A DNA stretch of 64,000 nt, from assembly GCF_001540865.1 (NCBI RefSeq), contig NC_033641.1, positions 5,227,481-5,291,480 of the forward strand, given 5' to 3'. Source of the stretch: Ananas comosus (lineage: Eukaryota > Streptophyta > Magnoliopsida > Poales > Bromeliaceae). Under the pieces are notes generated by a model that saw only the letters and a list, made by a program, of their open reading frames with translations, made no database searches and was not told where the DNA came from. Shown here piece by piece: positions 9,739 to 22,126 of this stretch (position 1 is its first letter; every line of letters starts with the position of its first letter). Position numbers and translations under genes: made by a program.

Positions 9739-11945
9739 TGTCACGCCCTGGATTTCAGCGGAAGCTCACCAGTAGCGTGCACAGACCCGCCGTGTACACC
9801 ACAACTCAAGTATACACCAGGCGTCTACAAATAGTATAGTAAAAGATTTCGATTCTAACTAGGTAATCAGAGCAAAAACTTAAAAGTTTAAACTTATACA
9901 ATCCAAAATCTTATTACAATAAATAAGAACAAGGTACAATTCACATGAACTTAATATACATCACTGAACTAATCTACATAAACTGGTAAAGATCGTCTAT
10001 TTAACGTCAAGAAGGCTCTAGCTAGCTGCGGACCCCTCACCAGGAACCCTAGCCTTTCCCGCTGTGGAAGGCTCTGTAAAAACAACAACAAAGAGGGTGT
10101 GAGAACTATTAAACAATAGTTCCCAGTGGGTAAGCCGCCGAGAGTGGCAAAGTACACCACTAGGTCAACTGTGGCATGAGTAAATAGCGATAAAGAAGCA
10201 ACTAAATGCAACAGGTATGTAAGTAAACTACTCATGCTATTTGCTCAATAATAAATAAATATCAACAGGCTGCAGGTATTAGTTATCATGATAGATTCTA
10301 TCATTCATATTAATTGACAATTAACTAGGCATATACCAGATTGTATGAATGATAATTCATTTTACCGAAATCATTGATAATATCATGCAATAACCTTCTA
10401 CTTTAGCAATGATGAAACATACTGTCATTGTATTACTAATCAATCATGACGTCAACTTCTAGGTGGTTATTCATCACTAAGCTTACTTTATATGTCAACT
10501 TTCTAGCATGTTCATCAATAAATTAACTTGACCAAAGACATAAAGTAACTTTACTACTATGTCCAGCTAAGATTAAAGTACTTATCATAACCAAATTTTC
10601 AACAGACTTACACAAGGTAAGTTCAAAGCCGCGCCGTGCCTAACGGCTCCGTGGTAGTATACACTCCCCACGGGATTCCACTTCGACGCTCACTTCGTAC
10701 ATAAGCGAGCATCTGTTGCTAAGCTACTCTGGAGTGCTGGCTTGGGGGACGCGACCCCCGCAAGCGTGTGTGAAAGAGCGTAATGGCATGCAAGCTATAA
10801 TCCATGGCACAAATATCTCAACAGCATCATGTCTCTGACATGGAACCTCAACTCGACCCAAGGTCGACACTGTAGTGCCNCCACGATGCTTCAAATCTAT
10901 TTTCATGAATTTACGATATCGCCTCGGCCCTCCAGGCGAAAACGAAGCCTAAACATCCGTTTCTTTAATAACTTCGCAACGGCTCGACGAATCGCCGAAC
11001 CGACTTCGCCAATGCGTTCGTTTACCTAACAATTTGGTTTATGGAGGGTCAAATGAGATCAAACCCATATATTTTACAAAACCCCATTCGGAGCCCTAAC
11101 ATGCAATTAACCTCTAAATAATCCAAATTAAATAGAGCAAACATGTTTAGAATGCTCATTAGAGGCTATTAAAACACTTAAAACTAAGGATTAAGCCAAA
11201 TCCTAAAAGCTTACCACAATGTGAATGCCGCGACGAAAACACGCCGCTCCAACGGGCTCACGAAAGCTCGATCCGTCGCTCCCAACGCGTTCGCGAGCAT
11301 CTCTCCACCAACGCCGCGAATTTGAGCGAGAGATATGGAGAGATGAGAGAGAAATCTAGAGAGAGGAATAAGGTTTCTCTTACTAGCACCATGCGTGCGT
11401 GTGGGTGCTCGGGCTGAAGGAGAGGAAGAAGAAGCTTCAGCTTCTTTATAATACACCCCAAGACACTATTCACTCCCGGGCAGCCTGAAATCTGATAACT
11501 TTCACCGGAGCTCCCTGAGCATTCGTTTGAGCTCAAACTTGACAGTCATGTTCGGTTTTACATACTGAGCAAGAATATATTTTAAGTTTTCAGTTTCGAC
11601 CCTATTTGGTCACCGAAAACTGTTCCGAACTGTAATCTTTATCAGATAACTCTCGAATTTTATTTCTCACTCTACGGGTGTCAGAAAAATATGAAACTTT
11701 AAATCTAGCCTCATAAAAATATTTCTGACTTATCCTCCAATTTTCATAATTTTCTGAGACTGTGCATTTTCTGCTAATTTATCTGTCCCGTTTCCAACAG
11801 AAAATTCTAGATCTTCTGTTTTCATTCCGATTTCAGCACAAGTCACTTCTGACTTATGTTTTACTTCTATAAATTCAATAAAAATAGTTTCTCACACTAT
11901 TTTTATTTATTTTTTATTTTTATACCAAAATACTGGTATGTTACA
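9739..11945 (-). mobile_element. Minus-strand gypsy-type LTR (2.2 kb)
   Basis: On the minus strand it starts TGTAACATACCAG at 11945 and ends CCAGGGCGTGACA at 9739. The first ~450 bases match the LTR at 46530 closely, including the motifs AATTTTCTGT, GACACCCG and GTTTTCGGTGACCAAA. Flanks differ: 9734-9738 is CCCGC inside integrase, and 11946-11950 is ATTGT inside another LTR. There is thus no target duplication and one border is a rearrangement. It contains a hairpin module (10099-10130) and an N at 10880. No gene. Confidence 0.75.
10099..10130 (-). promoter_or_regulatory. Conserved LTR hairpin module, copy 3
   Basis: GTGAGAACTATTAAACAATA followed by GTTCCCAGTGGG. GAACTATT/AATAGTTC arms are almost perfectly paired. 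Beside it at 10040-10075 lies the linked CCTAGCC..GTGGAAGGCTC block that also follows the module in other LTRs. Confidence 0.5.
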
Positions 11946-13140
11946 ATTGTAGCTTAATTCCCTGCTTTGGTTCAGTTCAATACCTCAAGTTTAGCGTCCA
12001 CAAGCTCTCACATATCAGCCGGAGATAATCTGAAAGTCAATCGCAACCTTGCTGCGAACAATCGCCAAAATGACGTCAAAACACTTATATCCTTAAATAG
12101 TATCGTCGGAATCTCACTTAATCCGATTTCTAACTGAAATTTCTGCTTACCGTTAGTTGAAACACCTTCCAAACCAATCCCGAAGGTCACAAACTCAGCT
12201 CAATTTCATTTGGAAACCTGCTGTGAACAAACATCCCAAACTGCATTAAGTTACACGATTAAACCTCGTATAGGTCCGAAATCGAGTCAATAGTTAACTA
12301 GTTACCTTGGCAAAGCCTCAAGCCAGCTTTTCCCTGGTTTAAACAGAGGAATAACAGCCAAATAACTCCTCTTTAGCTGCTGGAATTCCCCTCCAACCAA
12401 GCTGGGAGCAACAAAACCAAAACTACTCAAAATCCAATACTAAACTTCGAATTAAAGAAATCTTAAATAATATACCTATCAAAAGCTGCAACTCAGCTCC
12501 CTCTGGTGATAGGACCACAGAAAATCCATAAGAATCCTTCCCCCCCACGTTCCAAAAACTTCCTTTGAGTCTTCACATCAGCGAGCGTCGAGCGCGGCGC
12601 GAAAAGAACTCGAATCGGCGATTTGTACTCAAAGAGAGAGAAACCCTAGAGAGAGAAAGTGAGGAAGGTAAAAATCCACTTCTCTGAGCTCTAGTACCAT
12701 CCACAGGGCTGTAGGAGTCGTGCTGGGGTGATATGGATAGAGACAAGAGGTGAAATTACCAAATTAACCTTGCTGCCACGAATCTGCCACTGTGTACCGG
12801 TACACAATGATGGCTGTACCGGTACACAATGCAGAATTTCGCCAGAAATGCACTTTCTTACTTCCGGCCGTTCAATCACATCTCTAACTTGTCCAAAAAC
12901 TTGTCCAAGCCCTTTAGAAGATGTAGGGTAGTTCTACTTATCATTCCCCACATTTGAACTTTGCAATTGATCAAATTCAGAGCATTGCAATCGATAATGC
13001 ATTTGCGATGCACTTTTCCAAATTCCAGTTACTATCTTACTTCAGTAACTTGCCAAAACCTTTCAATAGTCTTTCAAGAATCGTAGACCAGTCCCAAAAG
13101 CCAATCCAACCCTCGAACTCCCAAGATTCAGTATATTACA
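11946..13140 (-). mobile_element. 5' part of a second minus-strand LTR
   Basis: The minus strand starts TGTAATATACTGAATC at 13140, exactly where the plus-strand copia coding sequence begins, and resembles the LTR start at 46530 (TGTAATATACCGAAT). About 315-350 bases in, it has two GTACCGGTAC palindromes (12794, 12816). The LTR's 3' part is missing, replaced by the LTR at 9739-11945. No gene in this stretch. Confidence 0.6.
12794..12825. repeat. Two GTACCGGTAC palindromes, 22 bp apart
   Basis: Same palindrome and same spacing as in the solo LTR at 4231-4388, but inside an LTR that otherwise looks different. Confidence 0.8.
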
Positions 13141-15146
13141 GTTTTATCCTTCGGGATCGTGAAAATCTTAGAAAATTTGACTCTCGAAGTGACGAAGGGA
13201 TCTTTCTTGGTTATTCTACTTCAAGTCATGCTTATCGTGCGTACAATTTACGATCTAAGACAGTGATAGAATCTATTAATATAAAAGTAGATGAAGCTTC
13301 TTTTGTAAATTCTTCTGTGATTGGTGCTTCTAACTCCTTGATGAATGATGATGATAATGATTCTCCGTTTGTATTGCCTATGAATGATGATGTCTCTGCA
13401 CTTGAAAATTCCATTGCATCTTCTGAAAATGTTGCTTCAAATGATTCATCTGAGCCTCAAAACACCTCATCTGAAATCCCAAGCATATCTCCTGAGACTA
13501 CACCCCTGATAGAGTCGAGAGATCATCCTTTATCAAAGGTCATTGGGGATCCTACTGTTGGTGTGCGAACAAGAAGTCAGTTACAATGTGAATTTGCATA
13601 TTATGTTTCTTTGATCGAGCCAAAGAATATCGATGAAGCTCTACGCGATGAATATTGGATAAATGCCATGCAAGAAGAACTTGGTCAATTTGTTCGCAAT
13701 GATGTATGGGAATTAGTGTCACGTCCTGTGCAACAACACATAATAGGTACCAAATGGATCTTTAAGAATAAGAAAAATGAGGACGGTACTATTGTTCGGA
13801 ACAAAGCGAGACTTGTTGCTCAGGGGTACTCACAAATTGAGGGAATAGACTTTGATGAAACATTCGCCCCGGTTGCCCGTCTTGAATCAATTCGTATTCT
13901 ATTTGCGATTGCCTGTCATTTTAAAATCACTCTTTTTCAAATGGATATTAAAAGTGCATTTCTAAATGGATTTTTAAAAGAGGAAGTTTATGTTGAACAA
14001 CCAAAAGATTTTATAGACTCAAAATTTTCAAATCATGTTTTTCGACTGAAAAAAACACTTTATGGACTAAAACAGGCTCCACGAGCATGGTACGAACGCT
14101 TGACAAGATATCTTTTGGAAAAGGGCTACAACCGAGGGGGAGCAGATAGAACTCTCTTTGTAAAACACTTAAAGAATGATTTCATTGTGGCACAAATTTA
14201 TGTCGATGACATAGTCTTTGGAGCAACTAAAGATAAGGATGCCAGTGATTTTGCAAAATTAATGACAAGCGAGTTTGAGATGTCGATGATGGGGGAGCTT
14301 AATTATTTTCTCGGACTTCAAGTTAAGCAAACTAAAGATGGAATTCACTTGTGTCAATCTAAATATGCGAAAGAGTTGGTTAAGAAATTTGGATTGGACA
14401 ATACAAAGGTTTTTGACACTCCAATTGGTACAAGCAACAAAAGACTTGGGTTGAGTTTGGAAGGATAGAGCGTGGATGAGAAACAATACAGAAGCATGAT
14501 TTGTAGCCTATTGTACTTAACTGCGAGCAGACCAGATATTGCCTTTAGTGTTGGAATTTGTGCTCGTTATCAAGCTAACCCTAAGGAAGTACATCTGAAA
14601 GCAGTTAAAAGAATCATTCGATACGTTAAAGGTACAACTGCGTATGGTCTCTGGTATCCTATGGGAACATCTCTTGATCTAATCGGCTACTCAGATGCTG
14701 ACTGGGCAGGCTCTGCAGATGATCGGAAAAGTACTAGTGGAGCTTGTTTTTACATTGGACACTGTCTGGTTGCTTGGCACAGTAAGAAGTAAAACTGTAT
14801 TGCTCTTTCAACTGCAGAAGCTGAATACATTGCGGCCGGGAGTTGCTCTACTCAATTGATCTGGATGAAGAGTTTACTGAGCAACTATCGGATCCCTTCT
14901 ACTACTCTTACTATTATGTGTGACAACACAAGTGCAATTAATATTTCTAAAAACCCTGTTTTACATTCACGAACGAAACATATTGAACTAAGATATCATT
15001 TCTTAAGAGAACTGGTTGAATCAAACATCCTACAACTTGAATATATTTCGACTGAAAATCAACTTGCAGATATTTTAACCAAACCATTGGATCAAAAACG
15101 TTTTATGCATTTACGAAAGGCTATTGGTATGAGTCCTTCAATCTAG
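13141..15146 (+). pseudogene. Copia (Sirevirus-like) pol: integrase end, RT, RNase H
   Basis: One frame encodes the integrase tail ([20 protein letters not shown]), then reverse transcriptase with [36 protein letters not shown] and the catalytic YVDD at 14199-14210. RNase H follows (YSDADWAGSADDRKSTSG, ALSTAEAEYIAAGSC, RTKHIELRYHFLRE) up to a stop before 15147. This is the Ty1/copia domain order. Only two in-frame nonsense codons break it, TAG at 14466-14468 and TAA at 14790-14792. Otherwise it is open and well preserved. The 5' part (gag, protease, most of integrase) is missing because a minus-strand LTR abuts at 13140. The env-position ORF and multiple purine tracts downstream point to the Sirevirus lineage. 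Confidence 0.9.
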
Positions 15147-16691
15147 ATATATTCTATTGGGCCATAGATCATGTGCATGTTGCATATTTATGTGTACAGT
15201 TTCCGATGTTTTCTGATTATGCTTTAGAAATGATTGAATTTCTTGAATAATGTTGCTGTTTTAGGAGATGATTTGGTTTGGGATTTTAATTATTTCATAT
15301 TTAATTTTTGATTGATCAATGTCAAGGTTGTTCTCTTTTGTCATAATTTTTGAATGATCAAATTATTGAAATTCTGTTTTGCATACTAAATCAAATTCAA
15401 CACCTCATGCTTCGAACTTTAAATGTTGCTATTGTCTGTTTGATTATTCGTTATGAGATGAATAACTCTTTCTCTGTTTTTGAAATTGCAATAATATTTT
15501 TGAATTGAGGGTTGCACTGATTTAGGGGGAGTCTTTCTGATTTTGGTTATAAAAGTTTTTGAGAGTCAAGATGTGGAAAGAGTTACATTCCTACTGGGAG
15601 TGTGAAAACTACCACCACATGGAGGAAAGAGCTACCACCCCGGTCGTCCGGTCAGTGTGTGCAGCTACCACATGTTGATTAAAGAATTTCTATAAGACAA
15701 AAGGAAAGTACCTTTCAGAAGAAAAAAAAATATGCTCAAAGAGTTGTACATCTCGTTGCTGCTATAAGGTGGAATGTTAATAAAAAGATGCTTAAAGAGC
15801 CACTCCTGTCTCGAATTTTGTGCTTAACTCAATTTAAACATATTATGTTAATTTCACGATTCTGAGAATTATTTATACATTTTTCTTCCACAAATATGAT
15901 GATAGAACGATACAATTAATTTCTAGATCATGCATGATATGTCGAATTTTATTTTATATGCATCTAGAATTTTTATTGATTTTCGGGTCAACAATTTTGA
16001 AAATGTGAATATCCTTGAAATTGATTTTTTCAAAATTTATTTATGAAATTTTATTTAAATTTTTTGAGGATGGAAATTGGTTATTTGTGTTGATTGCACA
16101 TTGTGGAATGACTTATAATTTTTCTGGATTTTTCGGGCTTCTATTTAAAATTTTTTTTACAAATTCAGGCTCTGGGACTGGTCCCAGGCAGGAGAGACCG
16201 GTCCCTCCGCCAGACCCAATAAAAGGTTTTTTGCGCGATCTGTTTTGTACGCGTTTCTTTTTTCTCCTGCTTTCCTCCGTTGCGCTTATCTTGTCTCCAG
16301 ATCAGAGTTTCTTCACGTTCTTCCTTGGTTTGCACTGATTTTAGGTATGATTTTTCGATCTTGTTGCTTTTATATCATATACTCCAAAAATATGTTTTGA
16401 TTCAGATTTTTTGATGATTGTTCTAGAGATCTTGCTGATTATACACTTTTATGCTTCGATCTTGTTCTTAGAACTGTTGCTTTCATCTTTTCTTGCATTT
16501 CTTCATCTTTTGGTTCATTTTTGTTTTTTTTTTTCATGATCTTAAGGCCTCTAGGATTATCTAGCATTTATATATCAATTTGCTGAAAATTTTTGGTATA
16601 AAAATTAAAAATTGTTTCATATGTAAAATTCATTATGTTTAACAGGTGATTTTTCAAAATGTACTCATGGATTCTTATGCTTGTGGTCCTC
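15147..16691 (+). other. Copia spacer between pol and the env-position ORF
   Basis: AT-rich non-coding part of the Sirevirus-like element. It holds a purine tract TTTAGGGGGAG near 15521-15531, similar to the polypurine tracts further 3', and a small ACCGGT array (GGGACTGGTCCC, GAGACCGGTCCC) at 16168-16204. No gene is seen. A promoter or splice acceptor for the following ORF may lie here, but nothing in the sequence proves it. Confidence 0.6.
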
Positions 16692-17162
16692 ATGGCTGGG
16701 GGTGGTCGCGGTAGCAAACGACAGCTGTCACGCCCCAGGACCGGCGGGGGCCCTCCCGGTGGCGTGCCCAGATCCGCCATATGTCTACACATATAAGACG
16801 TCTACAATAAAGCGGAAGTAAAAGCAAGAAATAAAACAAATAGAATAATAACAACTAACGATATCAGAGCGAGCAAAGTTCTATCATCTAAACCAGAGTA
16901 AAGGAAATATACCAAGACGAAGAAAGTAAAACATAAGGTGATACAATACTAACTCCTCAAAAGAAATACCAAGATCCAAAAGAAAAGTGGTCTCTATACA
17001 TATACGGGTACAACTCTCAACCTCTCACAAAATAAAATATCGAGAGGTAGACCACCTAAACTCGTCTCTAGCTGAAGGGCTAACTCGAAGCGACGCCCTT
17101 CCCACGGTCCCTAGCCTCTCCCGGCGTGGAAGGCTCTGAAAGAAAACATAAAACAGAGGGCG

Positions 17163-17191
17163 TGAGAACTATAATTTATAGTTCCCAGTGG
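17163..17191 (-). promoter_or_regulatory. Conserved LTR hairpin module, copy 4
   Basis: TGAGAACTATAATTTATAGT followed by TCCCAGTGG. Arms GAACTATAA/TTATAGTTC pair perfectly. The linked GCCCTTCCCACGG block is at 17095. Confidence 0.5.
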
Positions 17192-19130
17192 GCAATTACT
17201 GACCTCAGCTCAATGCACCTACTAGGCCAAAAGAAAAGGTAAGTAACCGACAATAAAATAAAGCATAAAGAGCTTGTAACAATAACTGCTGAAAAGCAAA
17301 GCATATATAAATGCTATCTTGCTATGTCTCAAGTAAGCATGATGAGAGTATGATTAAGTAATGAATGTACATACTACTCTAGCATAAACAATACGTCCTG
17401 CAACACAGTAAAACCTACTCGCCAAATGTCAATGCATCCAGAATAGCTCTATCATGCGACCCGAGTATAACCTATCCACAATATGAATGCCAACAGGCAA
17501 TATACTACTACATATATCCCATGCAATTGTCAGACGCTCGTCAAGTAACCCACACTACTAGCCTATCTAGCAGTGATTATTCATTCTTAACAACCGTGTC
17601 GATTTTCATTTTCCAATTAAGGACCTACCAAAAGGTAGTCCACTTGTGCCCGCCCTAAGGCCTGTGGATACTCCGACATCCCTACCTTGGAATATGTCTG
17701 GTCCCACCTCGACCCCGTAGCTTCTTAATATCGCACAGAGCGAATACAAGCTCGCGAGGCTAACTCGAGTGCTCGGCTTGTAGGGATCGAACCCTCACAA
17801 GCATCTGCGACAATCAGCACAAATGCAAGCAAGCAAATCAAAGTCTCAATACTCATACTCTCACGTGCCTCTCACTATGTGTCAAGGCACCTAGTATCTC
17901 CAACGGAGTCTATCAATATCTCAAAGTGCAGCTCCAACTCACACGACTCTTAGTGCCTCTTTAGACACTTAACATCACACATAATCATCCCATTCATGTT
18001 CCCCATATTTCAATTAAAACAATACACTAGTTATCACTTTGGGCCCGGGCTGCCACTGCTTCTTTATGACATTGCCTCAATCTCGTCAAATAGTCTAAAG
18101 TCCCTCAAGCCTCTCTAAGGCTTCCAAAATCCCAATGTCACAAGGGCAAATAAGCTAAATCATGAAAGCAAGGTCCATTTTTCCATAATAGGCGATACTA
18201 GTTTGGTCTCAACCAGAATGCTATATCTACACATGCAGTGCTCTCTACTCACATAGAGCCGGCAAAAATTTTCACTATATGCAATCATAGCCCAATTTTA
18301 AGCATTCTTAAAATTCAACAAAAATACATATAACAAAATTATGCATGCTTTTTAATTAATGATGATTTCTTTCTTTTTTTTTTTTTTTTTGTTTTTAAAT
18401 TTCATCACAACATGAAATTTCCTCATTGGGGCTAGGTCAGCACGCCACCGAACCGTCGCGTGCTCCTTCGATTCGCCGAACGGAGTTGTCTACGAGTCTC
18501 AAAATACCCTAAAAGTATTGAGCGAAGAGATACACGAGCATTACGATCAACTATAGGATCAAACATTAACCATCTCAAAAATAGGGTCAAAACTCACCTC
18601 TAGTGCAAAATCTCTTCCTAAGCTCCAAAAGAGAGCTAAATCCCTTCCAATCAAACCCAAAGGAAGGCTCTAATCCAAGTGATCAAGCTCCAAAAGCCCT
18701 AGATAAAAAAGCCCCAAAATCAACCCTAAAATCTCATTCTAGGGTTCCAACACAAGAAAACCTCAAATCCAAAGTCTAGATGGAGAGAAAGGGCTACCAA
18801 CCTCTAAGAAGCTTCAATCCAAGCTTAAAGGGTGAAGATCTTCTCTCTTGCAAGCTCCAAGTCCAAGCACCAAGCACCAAGGAAGAAGATAGGGTGAAGA
18901 AGATGCTCCAAGTCCACTAGTAGCTCTCAAACTTCTTCTTCTTCCCTCCTTCTTCCTCTTCTCCTTCTTTTTCTTCTTCTCTATCAAGGGTGTAGAGAAA
19001 GTTGAGAGAAGAGAAATGGGGAGAAGAGAGAGTGGATGGGTCATATAGACCCTCTATTGTAACAAAGTCCAACTAGGTCCCTCAAAATTCCAATATTGCA
19101 ACAGCCCAGTCTGGGCAGTTTTCGCCCAGA

Positions 19131-19338
19131 GGGACCGGGCTCTCCCCAGCAGGGACCGATCTCTCGCTGCGAACCCGAGAAACCAACGTTCGGGAACCGA
19201 TCTCTCCCTGCGCGGGACCGGTCTCTCACTGCGTAGACGCGCTCAGGGACCGGTCTCGCCCGCCAGGGACCTGTTGCCTCAGGGCTGCCGCAACACTGCT
19301 CACTGGGGGACTGGTCTCTCCTTTCAGGGACCGGTCCC
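19131..19338 (-). repeat. ACCGGT palindrome array in solo LTR
   Basis: Degenerate GGGACCGGTCCC/GGGACCGGTCTC units (for example near 19217, 19244 and 19328) with variants GGGACCGATCTC and GGGACCTGTTGC, spaced 25-60 bases, within 350 bases of the LTR start. Confidence 0.75.
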
Positions 19339-20880
19339 CGAGAGTGAAAACTCTCAGGACTCGTCCAGAATTCAGGTTTTCGAACTTTTTAGGTCGAAAA
19401 GCATTCTACAACCCTCCACCAAGTGTGGAAAAGCTCGAAATACATCCAAGCACTCGAACCTCGCAATTAGCAGAGGTCCAATGTGTTACAACAACGCTCC
19501 TCGGCTAAACGACCGGTTGAGCATCAACCGGAAGATGAAGGGAGTGAATATGCCCCAGGTGATGAATCTGAGAAGGACGAGCCGGACTGGGAGGCTTTTT
19601 CTCCAAAGGTGTTAGCTAAGGAAAAGGATACAAGAAAAGGAAAAGGCAAAGGAAAAGGCATTGAAAAAGGGAAAGGCAAAGCTCAAGACAAAGAAAAAGG
19701 AAAGGCATCAGAACATACCGGTCGTCGCAAGTCTGGTGGTGTTGAAATTCGAGAACCAGGTTCTGAGCCTCCGCGTCACAGTCTACAGGATATTCCATCT
19801 GCTCGACGGTCAATGTACTCGTCGAAGCATTGTATTGGTGAGCGCGATGTTGGAGCTTCCAGTATCATTAGCTGTGTGCCGGGATTTCAGGATTTATTTG
19901 AAAAAGGAAATCTTCATCAGATTTGTGATTTCCCGGAACAAACTGGTTTCTGTTTAGAGCTGATTAGAGAATTCTATATGAGAGCAGGTCACTTGAGTGA
20001 TTCCGACGGCGGCCCGTACGTCTTCACTACTTCCGTACGTGGTGTTGGGTTATCAATCACTCCCGATACTATAGCGTCTGTGCTAGAGATGGAAGCAAGG
20101 ACTGACGGAGTGGACTATCTGCAGGCCGGGTTCGACTCACTTCGCGATTGGAACCGTGTCGTGAACACTATTTGCATGTCGGGTACTGAATCAAACGATA
20201 TTATGGTTATGTCCAAAGATTTCAGAATGGAGTACAGGTTTCTGAACTTCGTAGTTTGCTACAACATTTTGCCTCTCGCGAACACGAAGATTTTGCGATG
20301 GGATCGCATCCTGTACATGTATCTCTTGGGTAGGCCGGATATTGTAAGTGCCAAAAATATTAACATGAATATTCCGTTTTCAATCTGGCGGAGAATGACA
20401 AAGGACATCAAGACTTCCGGCCAAAATGAGAGGTTGCCATTTCCATTGATAATCATGAGGATTCTGCGACTTCATGAAGTGGATGTTCGTTGTACATCGT
20501 ACGAGCACAGCTTGGGTCGGATCAATGAAAGGACATTTGTGAAGTCCTCGGTGCAGCTTCGTACCCCGTCTCAGCGCGTTTCTTCCCCTCCTGCTGCTCC
20601 ACCTCCTACTACTGCTACTTCTTCACGTCCTTCTATGGACATTTCCGAGGAAGATATCTCAGTTTCCTCTATGTATCGTGAGCGACAACGTTTATCTGAG
20701 GAGCTTCAGAAACTGTCTGCGGAGCAAGCTGCGATACGGAAGGATGTGAGCAAGATGAAGCGATTACTAAGTATGATTTTTGACAAGTTAGGGTGTTGCT
20801 GAGCAGATTTACTCCCAGGGGATGCTTTAGATTAGATGTTGCGGGGTTCCTCCTTTTGTCTTTTTGGCGCTTTCTGACAA

Positions 20881-20890
20881 AAAGGGGGAG
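20881..20890 (+). other. Internal polypurine-tract-like motif
   Basis: AAAAAGGGGGAGATG shortly after the env-position ORF stop. It is nearly identical to the terminal tract at 21313-21324. Repeated purine tracts are a known Sirevirus trait. Confidence 0.6.
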
Positions 20891-21312
20891 ATGATATGAT
20901 GGATGGCTCTTGATGGCTCTTCATGATGATGAAGCATTTAGTTTAGATTTGATGTTTTTTTTTGTTTTGCTGCACTTTGCATAGTTGTGTTAGTTGTGTA
21001 AATTTAGTTTAGATGTTTGCTTAGGTGCTTGACTATGAACTATGACTTGGTACTATTTTGACATTTATGTTTGATCTTGATAAGTATACTTGAATCTTGA
21101 TTTTCGTTTTAAGAATGTTTTTGCAGGAATAATTCAAGACTTCAAGACTCCATGTCTAAGTCATAGAGTCTGTTTTAAGGTTATGAAAATTGTAATTTTC
21201 GTTTATTGGATCGATCATGCAGGAGATTATCGTTTGGTGATTGCGATGATCTTCTTTTTATTGTTTCTGAGTTGTGTACGAGTATTGTAGTATATTTTGT
21301 CACGAAATCGCC
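20891..21312 (+). other. 3' untranslated region of the copia element
   Basis: AT-rich non-coding sequence between two purine tracts. No coding frame or other feature is visible. Confidence 0.6.
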
Positions 21313-21324
21313 AAAGGGGGAGAT
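21313..21324 (+). other. Polypurine tract of the copia element
   Basis: CAAAGGGGGAGAT directly before the LTR start TGTTAAGG at 21325. This is the classic Sirevirus PPT-LTR junction. Confidence 0.85.
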
Positions 21325-21641
21325 TGTTAAGGATTTTATAGGTTGGCGAATTTCGTAATGTTGAATGGAGTCTTGAAGAGTTGATCACGGAAGTTTTTGA
21401 AGAAAAGATTCAAATTGAAGAACAAAGATTCATTCATAAAGTTCTGCACATAAGGTATGAAGAAAAGATCATTTGTGGTGAAGATACTTAATTAGAATAA
21501 GTTCAGAAGGCTTAGATTGCTTTAAAACTATTTTACTGAACATTTCTGTGTTCTGGGACCGGTCCCTGAGTTCAAGAGACCGGTTCCCCTAAGGTCCTCA
21601 CTGCGTGAGTTTTGATGCAACCTGTCACGGACTTAACGAAT

Positions 21642-22101
21642 TTGCTCGCAAAAGCCCGTGCGGCGCTCGCCTTCCTTCGCGAAGTGAGCAAGCCTGCCTC
21701 TCTGCTTGCTAAGTTAGGACCTCACTCGCCCTAGACTAAGTACAAGAGAGAGATAAGAAGAAAGCTCTTCTATTACTTCAACTTGGAGAATACAAATGAG
21801 GATTATGAAATGAGAGGGGTGGAGGCCACATTATTTATAGGCCACTCGCCGCCCATAAGCCAAATGAAAAGGTGCCAAGTGGCACAATACTACAAGCCAA
21901 AAGGGGAGGCCAATAAATACGCTACGGTCTCCCAAGAGTCATAATAAATATGCATAGAAACTCTAAGTACATTAATGGCTACCTAGAAACCCCAAGGGAC
22001 TCTTGACTCCTCGGCATCCGCGCCAATCAGCCTCGAGATCCACGTAGAAGCTTCCAGAAGGTTCCAAGCCAAAACCTCCGTCAGATGTCCGCTTTGGAGT
22101 T
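21642..22101. repeat. 460-bp direct duplication, copy 1
   Basis: Ends exactly at the N run 22102-22126. Copy 2 (22127-22586) begins exactly after it. By eye only two bases differ (in the CTCTCTGCTTGC and GAGGATTATGAAA stretches). Confidence 0.85.
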
Positions 22102-22126
22102 NNNNNNNNNNNNNNNNNNNNNNNNN
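22102..22126. other. Assembly gap (25 N)
   Basis: Run of 25 Ns between two near-identical 460-bp segments. Confidence 0.95.

Larger units (their letters stand above)
16726..19490 (-). mobile_element. Minus-strand solo LTR, 2765 bp, inside the env-position ORF
   Basis: On the minus strand it starts TGTAACACATTGGACC at 19490 and ends CCTGGGGCGTGACA at 16726. Flanks are ACAGC (16721-16725) and ACAAC (19491-19495), a 5-bp target duplication with one mismatch. It carries a hairpin module at 17163-17191 and a GGGACCGGTCCC-type array at 19131-19338. There is no internal region, hence a solo LTR. The long T-run at 18371-18390 and AAG/CTT-rich leader near 18930-18990 are typical of these LTRs. No gene. 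Confidence 0.85.
16692..20802 (+). pseudogene. Env-position ORF (Transposase_32-like), split by a solo LTR
   Basis: An ORF in the place where Sireviruses carry their env-like gene. Its first 34 bases (ATG at 16692) are separated from the rest (19496-20802) by the solo LTR 16726-19490. Counting one copy of the target site, the two parts are in the same frame, about 446 residues, with no other stop. The protein has an acidic N-terminus, a low-complexity KGKGKGKG run, and a central folded region (YVFTTSVRGVGLSITPDTI, DWNRVVNTICMSG, EYRFLNFVVCYNILP, LYMYLLGRPDIV). It ends with a Pro/Ser/Thr linker and a C-terminal coiled coil (RERQRLSEELQKLSAEQAA). The central region resembles the 'putative plant transposon protein' family. 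I see no signal peptide or membrane segment, so an envelope role is unproven. Confidence 0.7.

Noticed and set aside
20259..20456. 65-residue minus-strand frame
   Set aside because: Antisense of the env-position ORF.
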